Assembly: GCA_023413555.1 (NCBI GenBank)
Contig: JAEZPG010000099.1
Coordinates: 1-12,531, forward strand
DNA: 12,531 nucleotides
From: Bacillota bacterium
GTDB taxonomy: Bacteria > Bacillota > Clostridia > Lachnospirales > Lachnospiraceae
Direction of reading: 5' to 3'
The notes beneath the pieces were generated by a model, which ran no database searches, was not told the DNA's origin, and worked only from the letters and a program-made list of their open reading frames with translations. Numbering within the stretch: position 1 is the stretch's first letter; every line of letters begins with the position of its first letter. This document shows, piece after piece, positions 1 through 6,066 of this stretch. The translations under genes were made by a program, and so were the position numbers.

Positions 1-160
1 TCTTGGAATAGTACCAGCTATCACAGGTGGTGTTGGATTTTGCAGTTAAGGATACACTATTTGTACTCACATTGGAGATGGTTGTGGTAATACTTGGTGC
101 TGTTCTATCTAGGGTATCAAGTACTGCTTCCGTTTCTGTATTAAATATTAATTTATACCA
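1..160 (-). pseudogene. Remnant of an Ig-like/FN3-type surface-protein domain, running off the window edge
   Basis: Read on the minus strand, the frame from 160 down to 1 is open for 53 codons and continues out of the window. An in-frame TAG lies directly upstream at 161-163. The peptide contains LDTLDRTAPSITTTI, then SVSLTAKSNTTCDSWYYSK. This resembles the 'D(R)TAPTIT...' linker followed by an Ig-like strand seen in clostridial adhesins and in the N-terminal region of RHS surface proteins. The large RHS gene in this window has a comparable DITAPTITIT linker. I see no start codon with a ribosome site, so this is most likely the broken 5' edge of a gene remnant. The domain assignment rests on pattern only. 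Confidence 0.4.
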
Positions 161-451
161 CTAATCATCAGCTTAACAAACCTGAATTTTGCTTTCATGT
201 AGATTCGAACATAGAATGGATAAAATAATCATCTGAGCATATAAATGCATTATAATGTATTTTCAAGAGGTACATCATACTCGTCAATCTCAATTTGTCT
301 CTTTGCTCCATCTAGCTTCACCTTCATCTCTTTAAATATGCAAACTCAATTATATCAGCTTTTAATAACAAAGATATCGTATGACTTTGCTAAGAAAGTA
401 AAGAGTCTCCAAACTTGCAAACTCTTCACACTTCTTATATCCGTACTAAAC
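161..451. other. Intergenic stretch with no supported gene
   Basis: AT-rich sequence between the surface-domain remnant and the 282-residue gene. A 71-codon plus-strand ORF at 245-460 has no ribosome site and no recognisable composition, so I do not call it. The only structure seen is a weak 6-bp inverted repeat, AAGAGT at 401-406 with ACTCTT at 421-426. On the minus strand it is followed by a moderately T-rich run, so it could be a poor terminator for the gene that ends at 452. Confidence 0.4.
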
Positions 452-1300
452 CTATTCTAATGGTTCCTTAGAATACCTATGAATTCGAAATGATTCTTCA
501 TCATAAGTCAGATAAAACACTTCCACTTCCTCCAATATTGTTTTTACATCATCGTTGTTTTTAAATCTCAAAAAATCCTTGCATTGAATACTCCCTTTAA
601 AAAAGCAAATACTAGGAATATAATTCCACTCATTATCGAAAAATTCATTGTATGTAATAATCTCCGCAAACATTCGAGCCAATGATTCTTTGCTCTGTTC
701 TGGCTTAACTTCTACTGCAAACATCGTTCCATACAATTTTTCTTTTTCATCTGGATACAGAAATGGTAATAACATTTCCACTCCATTCCATAAGAAATGC
801 TTAGCAGATGCAAATAAAGGTGGCTTTGATTTTTCTTGGCATAGTTCCTCTATTTCATCCATTCCACCTAAAAGTAAATCTATCCCACCTAATTTTAAAA
901 TATTATAGTTTACAGGATACTCGTAATCAATTACAGCATATTTTCCTCTATTTTCTTTCTTCCATACAAATCGGCATTCTTTACATTTCTCTTGTTGCTC
1001 TGTGTTGAATTCATGTCCAACATCACGATTAGAGTAATACATACAACGGCAAACTCTTTTCTCTGTCACACATTCAGGGTTATCTTTTTCTAAATTCCAA
1101 TCGCATAAGCTGTGGTTGGGCAAATGTTCCTTGCTATTAAAACGATTCGGTAAATATCCTAGTAGTGCCTTCTTTCTCTCATCTGAATGAGCTGGAAATT
1201 TACGCACAATATCAGCTACTTCTTTCAGTGCATTTTCCTGTGCCCGGATATTTCTATTTTGCAACTCTTTTCTGTCTTTGAATGGATATGTGTTCATCAT
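452..1300 (-). CDS. Unrecognised 282-aa protein, possible PD-(D/E)xK-type nuclease with cysteine cluster
   Basis: I do not recognise the family. The start is an ATG ATG pair preceded by GAGGAGG (1310-1316), nine bases away. Visible features: a charged N-terminal helix (residues 8-48); cysteines at 66, 77, 84, 86, 105 and 108, including CRC and KCKEC, which could bind a metal; a segment LGGIDLLL around residues 137-144; and AVEVKPEQS at 195-203 followed by a helix ESLARMFAEIITY. A conserved-looking D141 followed by E197-x-K199 and a helix is the layout of PD-(D/E)xK nuclease folds, so a nuclease-like role is a reasonable guess and no more. No signal peptide or membrane helix is seen, so it is probably cytosolic. 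It lies 26 bases downstream of the broken MBL/beta-CASP gene on the same strand, so the two probably formed an operon. Confidence 0.7.
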   Translation of the reverse strand: MMNTYPFKDRKELQNRNIRAQENALKEVADIVRKFPAHSDERKKALLGYLPNRFNSKEHLPNHSLCDWNLEKDNPECVTEKRVCRCMYYSNRDVGHEFNTEQQEKCKECRFVWKKENRGKYAVIDYEYPVNYNILKLGGIDLLLGGMDEIEELCQEKSKPPLFASAKHFLWNGVEMLLPFLYPDEKEKLYGTMFAVEVKPEQSKESLARMFAEIITYNEFFDNEWNYIPSICFFKGSIQCKDFLRFKNNDDVKTILEEVEVFYLTYDEESFRIHRYSKEPLE

Positions 1301-1326
1301 ATTTCATTTCCTCCTCATCATAAAAT

Positions 1327-1932
1327 TTATACTGTAATAATTTCACCGTCATTTGGGTAAATGGTACTTGTTCTTATATCACTAAATTCACTTGCCTGAT
1401 TTGTATGTATTGAAATAAGCACTTTCGGGTTTATGATACCAACTACTTTTTCAACTGTAGAAAAATTTGCATGACCGCTTGTATGCAAAATTTCATTTCT
1501 ATATTTTTTGAAACTATGTTGAATCTTCTCATTTTCCTCAATATAGCCACTCCACATCAAGTAAATTAACAACGGGTTACTCTCTTTGTATTGATCCATT
1601 ATACTTTCAAAATACGGATTTCCAAGCCTTACAAACATATAAAATCCTCTTTGTCTGAATTTTTCATCCAGATTTTGTCTGTAAACCAACATCTTCTTAA
1701 ATCTGTATAATTCACTGTACTTACCACTAGCATCAGAAACTCTTTTCAGAATTTACTTTTGATAAGAATCACACAAACAATACCTACCTCTAAGAACAGC
1801 CTTTGTAAATGCTGCAACGCGGTCTATGTTAATGGAAGCGCAAGCTACAAACACATATTTGTTCTCTTCAAAGTCCATAGACAATGAGTATAACATAAAA
1901 ATTGTACCACTAACAGTTATATCTTGATTCAT
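1327..1932 (-). pseudogene. Broken MBL-fold (beta-CASP) metallohydrolase
   Basis: The frame runs from an ATG at 1932 with a textbook ribosome site to TAA at 1327, but is interrupted by an in-frame TAA at 1753-1755 (codon 60). The part before the stop contains YVFVACASINIDRVAAFTKA and YCLCDSYQK. The part after it contains FVRLGNPYFESIMDQ, PLLIYLMWSGYI, then ILHTSGHANFSTVEKV and PKVLISIHT. The SGHA and IHT motifs and their spacing are those of the C-terminal beta-CASP/RMMBL half of RNase J-like metallohydrolases. The N-terminal half with the HxHxDH zinc site is absent: only about ten unrelated-looking residues precede the recognisable region. The gene has therefore probably lost an internal segment as well as gaining a stop, and should be inactive. 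A 121-codon ORF from the ATG at 1692 is only its 3' piece. Confidence 0.7.
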
Positions 1933-1936
1933 GTAA

Positions 1937-1946
1937 CTCCTCCTTT
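1937..1946 (-). promoter_or_regulatory. Strong ribosome binding site of the broken MBL gene
   Basis: The minus strand reads AAAGGAGGAG, with the core AGGAGG a few bases before the ATG at 1932. It fixes the original start of the reading frame and shows that translation initiation survived although the body of the gene did not. Confidence 0.65.
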
Positions 1947-1983
1947 ACATAAAAATAGTACTGTCTTTGTCATTGCTCCATAC

Positions 1984-2029
1984 TATAGGTATAAAAAGCC
2001 TAATGATTATTCATTTGGCTGAACCTATA
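1984..2029. other. Two-tier imperfect hairpin upstream of the MBL gene
   Basis: The outer arms are TATAGGT (1984-1990) and ACCTATA (2023-2029). The inner arms AGCCTAATGA (1997-2006) and TCATTTGGCT (2011-2020) pair with one T-T mismatch around a TTAT loop. It sits about 50 bases upstream of the MBL start codon, so it would fall in a leader if transcription starts further upstream. It could equally be an old terminator for rightward transcription. No function is shown. Confidence 0.35.
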
Positions 2030-2403
2030 AATAGTTTTAATTATATTATTGATGAGGGACAAACACATGCAAATAGTAAGTATATAGGCAGTTTGTTAAA
2101 AATGCTGACCATTACACCATTTTATTCACCTTGCTAAAAAATTAAAGATGTAAATATTCAAACTTTATGGTAGATTAACATTTGTGTATAATTAATATTT
2201 TGTCCATTCTAATTTTCCTCTATTTAAATCTAGAATTACCAAAATCTTCTATTATTGTATTATAAACAAAATGTATAACAACTTTTCCTTTACTTGTATT
2301 AATTACAACTTACATTATAACCCAACCAGCACTAGCAGGCTAACGTTTATTGTTTTCTTTTCTCACAAAGCATAAGGCTGTTGTCACTTTTACCCCATAT
2401 ACT

Positions 2404-2434
2404 AATTGGTCTTTTATCACATAAAAGGTCAATT
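2404..2434. other. 14-bp stem hairpin with two wobble pairs
   Basis: AATTGGTCTTTTAT (2404-2417) and ATAAAAGGTCAATT (2421-2434) can pair fully as RNA, with two G-U pairs, around a CAC loop. It lies just beyond the main terminator when read leftward and may be a second, backup stop or a chance AT-rich structure. There is no clear T-run on either side. Confidence 0.3.
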
Positions 2435-2473
2435 TAAACCTATAACATCTCCGTTTTCCCACATAAAATAAAT

Positions 2474-2513
2474 AACGCTTAGAAACATTGCCTATAAGAT
2501 GTTTCTAAGCGTT
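2474..2513 (-). terminator. Rho-independent terminator ending the RHS/toxin-immunity locus
   Basis: A perfect 15-bp inverted repeat: AACGCTTAGAAACAT (2474-2488) and ATGTTTCTAAGCGTT (2499-2513), with a 10-base loop. On the minus strand the stem is followed by TTATTTATTTTAT, a good U-rich tail. It stands about 75 bases after the stop codon of the DUF4279 gene, as expected for the end of that transcript. The plus-strand side has only TTT, so it acts mainly leftward. Confidence 0.8.
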
Positions 2514-2589
2514 TTACAGACGCCAATAGAATTTTGATTGCAATGGGTATTATGGTATTGTGCCTAACCATTAGATTTGCGAGTTAATA

Positions 2590-3030
2590 TTAGCTTCTAA
2601 TAGCCCCAATTACATTTCCGTCATCATCATAATTTACATATGAATCAAAATCTATTTCTGCATGAAGCCTTGATGCTAAATCTATAAATTCCCGTGACAA
2701 TTCTATAATTGGATTATCGGTAAGATTAATTACAACACAAAACCTCGTATTTAACTTATATCTTTCTATGTATTCTAAAATCTGTTTTTCACGGGAAAGT
2801 AACATATCGCAGATTTTTCTAATTGGTACTTTCACATCAACTGTTTGAATATATCCAGTAGAATACATAATACTTGTATGGGTTTCTATGCGACTTAGTT
2901 GTTTGAATTGCCCCATGTATCTTACATCACCCTTTTTAACTATTTTACAACTATCAATACCTATTTGAGCACTAATTTCTTCAACCGGAAAGTCTTCTGT
3001 AAACATAATGAATTCTACCATAATTTCCAT
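2590..3030 (-). CDS. DUF4279-like immunity protein of cassette 3
   Basis: A 146-aa soluble protein with no signal peptide or membrane helix. The N-terminal part has FTEDFPVEEISAQIGI, and the C-terminal part has NLTDNPIIELSREFIDLASRL then AEIDFDSYV. This beta-strand, 'P.i.ls.e.i..la.l...id.D.Y' layout matches my memory of the DUF4279 family, often found as immunity proteins beside polymorphic toxins. The start ATG is eight bases after AGGAG, and AAGGAG overlaps the stop codon of the toxin ORF, so the two genes are probably translationally coupled. Its expected job is to bind and block the 66-residue tip encoded just upstream. The gene is intact although the RHS part of the cassette is broken, consistent with selection to keep immunity. 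Confidence 0.7.
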   Translation of the reverse strand: MEIMVEFIMFTEDFPVEEISAQIGIDSCKIVKKGDVRYMGQFKQLSRIETHTSIMYSTGYIQTVDVKVPIRKICDMLLSREKQILEYIERYKLNTRFCVVINLTDNPIIELSREFIDLASRLHAEIDFDSYVNYDDDGNVIGAIRS

Positions 3031-3038
3031 ATATTCTT

Positions 3039-3044
3039 CTCCTT
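3039..3044 (-). promoter_or_regulatory. Ribosome site of the DUF4279 gene, overlapping the toxin stop
   Basis: The minus strand reads TAAGGAGAAGAATATATG: the toxin's stop codon shares its last two bases with the AAGGAG site. This supports the ATG at 3030 as the start and suggests coupled translation of toxin and immunity. Confidence 0.6.
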
Positions 3045-3843
3045 ACTTAATAAAATATCCTGTAGCTATTTTAGCAGCTTCTTTTGCACCATTTGCCAAA
3101 ATAAAGATTACTCCGGTAGCTTTATCATAGAATAAATTATATTGCGCAATCTTTGCCCTATCTCCCAATACCTCATACTTAATATCATGGGCATTGAATC
3201 CTTTTTGTTTCAAATAGCTGTCCGATATTTTAGTCAAACTACATTTATTATGTACCAATATTCCTTCTGAACCTACAAAATATGTATGCCAATCTTCGAC
3301 TTCAAAATTGTAAACAGTTACTGGTTTATCAAAATGTTTTACAAAAACATCTATTATAATGCCGTTTTCACCATTTTGTAAGCAAAGAATATCACCAGAT
3401 TTTAAATTCTTTGCTGCAACCCATCCATTATTTTCTACATAAAAAAGATGCTCATCGGTAGTTATTATTTCCTCTGTTTCAGTTAAAACATAATACACCG
3501 TATATGTTTCTCTAACAAAAACATTTGTAACTTTTTTTATGCCATATTCGCTTGTCGTCGGATTCGCCGCATATACACTGTCTCCTATCTTGATATCTTC
3601 AATAGTTCGATCCCCATCAGGCGTTTTTATGGTTGTTCCTGCCACAAAACAACAAGTTTCCTTTATAAGAGTTCGTATTGATGATTTCACATTTGAAGAT
3701 AGTTTTTTAAATACAAGCTTACCAGTTCTTATCATTTTAGCCACATATTGGCCAAACTCAACAGCAATTTTCACAATATAAGGTCCAATAAAATAACCGA
3801 TTACTGCCGCAGTAGCTCCAACAAGTAAAGAAACAGCCGCCAC
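3043..3843 (-). CDS. Pretoxin Hint domain plus 66-aa toxin tip (cassette 3), cut off from its RHS by a frameshift
   Basis: Residues 1-25 are hydrophobic and glycine/alanine-rich, as in RHS pre-toxin linkers. Residues 65-199 form a Hint (intein/hedgehog-like) domain: CFVAGTTIKTPDG at the start, TTDEHLF (128-134) as the T-x-x-H block, VEDWHTYFVGSEGILVHN at the end. Residue 200 is Lys, with Cys at 201, so there is no Cys/Ser/Thr directly after the terminal Asn. Autocleavage releasing the tip is therefore more likely than splicing. The tip (201-266: KGFNAHDIKYEVLGDRAKIA, YDKATGVIF, ending ATGYFIK) looks like a small secreted-toxin domain; I cannot place its family securely. The ORF starts at a GTG, but the frame is open further upstream (encoding FLGNWLADLLRINGWF) back to the end of the RHS ORF. 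It was therefore originally one protein with 3900-5354, now in the -1 frame. Confidence 0.75.
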   Translation of the reverse strand: MAAVSLLVGATAAVIGYFIGPYIVKIAVEFGQYVAKMIRTGKLVFKKLSSNVKSSIRTLIKETCCFVAGTTIKTPDGDRTIEDIKIGDSVYAANPTTSEYGIKKVTNVFVRETYTVYYVLTETEEIITTDEHLFYVENNGWVAAKNLKSGDILCLQNGENGIIIDVFVKHFDKPVTVYNFEVEDWHTYFVGSEGILVHNKCSLTKISDSYLKQKGFNAHDIKYEVLGDRAKIAQYNLFYDKATGVIFILANGAKEAAKIATGYFIK

Positions 3844-3899
3844 AAAAAGAGGCCTTGCAAACCAACCATTAATTCTTAATAAATCAGCTAACCAATTTC

Positions 3900-5354
3900 C
3901 TAGGAACCTCCCCCTACTACACCTATAACTGCTCCTATAGCAGCTCCTATCACATTTGCTGCAATATAGCCTGTAGAATCAGCATAATTAACCGGATTGT
4001 TATAGCAGTATGTAAAAAGGTTAGTTACTAAAATGTGATCCGACAATCCCATCATCTCAGGTACGTCAGCATTAATAAACCGACTAATTTCCGGATCATA
4101 ATAGCGTGAGCATACATAGAAAAGTTGCGTCTCCGTATCCTCATAGCACCCACGATACCGCATCGGATTCAGCTTTCCAACCGTATCAGCACTACTACCA
4201 CTTATTCTTTCCACTTTTCCCCATGTATCATAGGTATAGGATACGACTTGTTTTCCACCTTTGTCAAGAATTCCAGTTATATCTCCCTGTGCGTTCTTTA
4301 CATATATATACTCTGTTCCGTTTAAGTTTAATCCGGTTAAATTATTATTCTTATCATAACGGAAATATATCTGGTTTGTTCCGTTATTCTGATTTGTAAT
4401 CCTCCCATCAATCGATGTATAGGAAGTCGTCACCCCATTAGTAGTCTTTGAAGTTCTGATACCTTCATCATCATAGGTAAAGCTTATAGCAGTACTACCA
4501 TTCTCCATAGAAGAAAGACTTCTGCCTGCCTCCCAGGTCATATCCCATCCAAGATAGCTTAATGGATTACCAATCCCATCATAGGTGATTTCCTGGCCAT
4601 TATAGGAAGTACATTGATCTGGAAAAGCACTGTTTTCATAGGAGTATCTTATAGTATCTGTTGGAGTCACTCCATCAAGATTACTCGAATTGTATGTATA
4701 CATATTCTTTTCTAATATATTTCCGTTCTTATCATAAGTATAAGTTTCTGTCTTATTCAGTACTGCATCATCAACTCTTATCAGTTGATCTGCAATATCA
4801 TAGTAGTAATGATATTTCTCTACTCCATTTAGGCTGATTGTTTCGATATTTCCATAATTGTTATAAGTATAAGATATCTCGTCTGTGACATCCTCTGTGA
4901 TATGAGTCATACCTGTTATATAACCAGTTGCATTATAAGTATAACCAGTGGAAAGAATGGTTTTATCATTACTATTAATCTTTTCCTCTGTAACAGCATC
5001 CTCGGAATTAAGTATATAAACCTTCTTATATATTTCATTCCCATTATAAGTAAAACTGTCAGTCAACTCTTTACTCGAAATTGATAAACCATAGGTATCA
5101 TTTCCTATTTTCTCAGTATATTCTGAAGCGTCTTCTGACAATGTGTAACTATCAAGCACTGTTCCAGTGGCATCGTCTTTCAGTGTTACTGTCTTTGCTC
5201 CATCCTCATTGGAATCATAGGTGGTTGTATTATTCTGGTCGATATCGTGTTTGGATAATAACGTTCCTTCGTCATTATGGGAATAGGTATACTGCGCTAC
5301 TCCATCTACAGCAATCTCTGTCATATTTTTATCTTTATCATAGCTATAAGACAA
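3900..5354 (-). CDS. Orphan RHS/YD-repeat fragment with RHS core (cassette 3)
   Basis: The 484 codons match residues ~838-1302 of the large RHS protein at 8172-12531 closely. They contain YD repeats (YDKDKN, YTYDKNGNILEKN, FRYDKNNNLTG), then the RHS-associated core LNPMRYRGCYEDTET...RYYDPEISRFINADVPE, ending at the core/tip junction DSTGYI (459-464). Only about 20 tip residues (AANVIGAAIGAVIGVVGGGS) follow before a TAG. One extra base in the run at 3903-3914 would join it to the Hint-toxin ORF. The nominal TTG start has no ribosome site. The same frame continues upstream with clear homology, through a nonsense codon at 5487-5489, to about 5585. It is therefore a 5'-truncated, decaying copy without signal peptide or surface domains, probably a recombination reservoir and not a working toxin. 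Confidence 0.7.
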   Translation of the reverse strand: MSYSYDKDKNMTEIAVDGVAQYTYSHNDEGTLLSKHDIDQNNTTTYDSNEDGAKTVTLKDDATGTVLDSYTLSEDASEYTEKIGNDTYGLSISSKELTDSFTYNGNEIYKKVYILNSEDAVTEEKINSNDKTILSTGYTYNATGYITGMTHITEDVTDEISYTYNNYGNIETISLNGVEKYHYYYDIADQLIRVDDAVLNKTETYTYDKNGNILEKNMYTYNSSNLDGVTPTDTIRYSYENSAFPDQCTSYNGQEITYDGIGNPLSYLGWDMTWEAGRSLSSMENGSTAISFTYDDEGIRTSKTTNGVTTSYTSIDGRITNQNNGTNQIYFRYDKNNNLTGLNLNGTEYIYVKNAQGDITGILDKGGKQVVSYTYDTWGKVERISGSSADTVGKLNPMRYRGCYEDTETQLFYVCSRYYDPEISRFINADVPEMMGLSDHILVTNLFTYCYNNPVNYADSTGYIAANVIGAAIGAVIGVVGGGS

Positions 5355-5486
5355 GGTAGCACCATTGGCATAGGTTACGCTGTTAAGAAGCTTGTTCTCA
5401 TAGGCATAGGATGCAAGGGTATTTCCTGCAACCTGTACATCCGTTACACTCTGGTCGGTATTGTAGGTGATGTCATAAGAACCAAC

Positions 5487-5585
5487 TTATATTTCTTCTA
5501 GACTCCCTGTTTTAGAATTGTAGAAATTCCGTACCCCTGCTTCTGGAACTAGGTAGGATTTATAACCATTAAAACACGCCTCCAA
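5487..5585 (-). pseudogene. 5' remnant of the cassette 3 RHS segment, ended by a nonsense codon
   Basis: In frame with the RHS fragment that follows, minus-strand codons from 5585 encode FNGYKSYLVPEAGVRNFYNS then KTGSLEEI and a TAA at 5489-5487. The full-length protein has YLESEVGVRYIYDSKTGNLEETKVGSYD in the same place, so the stop replaces the Lys of ETKVG. After it the homology resumes (VGSYDITYNTDQSV). This shows that the homologous region starts close to the hairpin at 5598-5636 and that the copy has lost its coding continuity. Confidence 0.65.
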
Positions 5586-5597
5586 GTAAAGTATAAT

Positions 5598-5636
5598 GAG
5601 ACACCCATCTTGTCATAAGACTACGATGGGAGTCTC
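5598..5636. terminator. Hairpin, likely terminator, at the junction of cassettes 2 and 3
   Basis: The arms GAGACACCCATC (5598-5609) and GATGGGAGTCTC (5625-5636) pair over 12 positions with one A-A mismatch. The loop itself can form a small GTC/GAC stem. Read leftward it follows the cassette 2 immunity stop codon by about 30 bases, with a modest U-rich tail (ATTATACTTT). Read rightward it is followed by TCTCTTTTATTCTCTT. It probably ends the immunity transcript and may work in both directions. Confidence 0.55.
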
Positions 5637-5665
5637 TCTTTTATTCTCTTCAAGGATAACAATAC

Positions 5666-6055
5666 CTATTCGCTTTTCCCAGAATTGTTAGATAATCTAG
5701 TGTTTCCAATACCTGTAGGAATAACAAACGGTACTAGAGATAATAAAAATACAAAATTAACTTCTTCCTTTTTATTAATATATATATCCATTAAGACTAA
5801 ATATACTATTCCTAGTAAAAGAGGTATATTATCTAACAGAAGATATTTATATGATTTCTCATAAGGGTAATAAAGTCTATAGTGATTAAATCTTACAATT
5901 GAATAAATGCAAAACAGTACAAAAACAATTACTGTAGCAATAACGTTGATTATACGCTGATTTATTATGCCATTTAAACCTGAAACAATAAATATTGCAC
6001 CACATACTATATAGAACCACTTTATAGAGTTTTGTTGCTTTAGAAAAGTTTTCAT
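5666..6055 (-). CDS. Four-helix membrane protein, probable immunity protein of cassette 2
   Basis: A 129-aa protein starting MKTFLKQQNS. The ATG at 6055 follows GAGGAG (6061-6066) at six bases. The longer frame starting at 6109 lies inside the toxin tip and has no such site, so I reject it. Four hydrophobic segments are visible: residues ~12-31, 34-54, 72-92 and 99-116, with short charged loops (RFNHYRLYYPYEKSYK between helices 2 and 3). I do not recognise the family. The position directly after an RHS tip, the 11-base gap, and the hydrophobic nature of that tip make an inner-membrane immunity role the best guess: the protein would shield the membrane from its neighbour's toxin. Confidence 0.65.
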   Translation of the reverse strand: MKTFLKQQNSIKWFYIVCGAIFIVSGLNGIINQRIINVIATVIVFVLFCIYSIVRFNHYRLYYPYEKSYKYLLLDNIPLLLGIVYLVLMDIYINKKEEVNFVFLLSLVPFVIPTGIGNTRLSNNSGKSE

Positions 6056-6060
6056 ATATA

Positions 6061-6066
6061 CTCCTC
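6061..6066 (-). promoter_or_regulatory. Ribosome site directly after the cassette 2 tip stop codon
   Basis: The minus strand reads ATGTAAGAGGAGTATATATG: the last Met of the tip, its TAA stop, GAGGAG, then the immunity ATG. It decides the immunity start at 6055 and shows tight toxin-immunity spacing like that in cassette 3. Confidence 0.65.

Larger units (their letters stand above)
1933..2473. other. AT-rich intergenic region without a gene; holds hairpins
   Basis: About 540 bases between the MBL remnant and the terminator of the RHS locus. I find no ORF with a ribosome site on either strand, no tRNA and no repeat array. It holds two imperfect hairpins (1984-2029 and 2404-2434) and the MBL ribosome site. 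A promoter for the leftward MBL operon should lie here. A TATAAT-like hexamer occurs on the minus strand at 2045-2040, but it has no convincing -35 partner. Confidence 0.5.

Noticed and set aside
245..460. 71-aa plus-strand ORF
   Set aside because: No ribosome site, low-complexity composition, overlaps the end of the well-supported minus-strand gene.
1933..2473. tRNA, small RNA gene or transposon end in the long intergenic region
   Set aside because: No cloverleaf, no transposase fragment and no matching terminal repeats could be seen; only AT-rich hairpins.
2899..3135. Plus-strand 78-aa ORF across the toxin/immunity junction
   Set aside because: Antisense to two well-supported genes, with no ribosome site.
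3900..3920. Canonical -1 slippery heptamer (X XXY YYZ) for programmed frameshifting
   Set aside because: The in-frame codons GTA GGG GGA GGT do not form a canonical heptamer and no clear downstream stem was seen; a simple one-base indel in the G-run is more likely.
4106..4399. Plus-strand ORFs within the RHS repeats (also at 4125-4325, 4902-5084, 5081-5359, 5277-5501)
   Set aside because: They lie antisense to the RHS coding sequence, are rich in His/Tyr/Ser from the reverse of YD repeats, and have no initiation signals.
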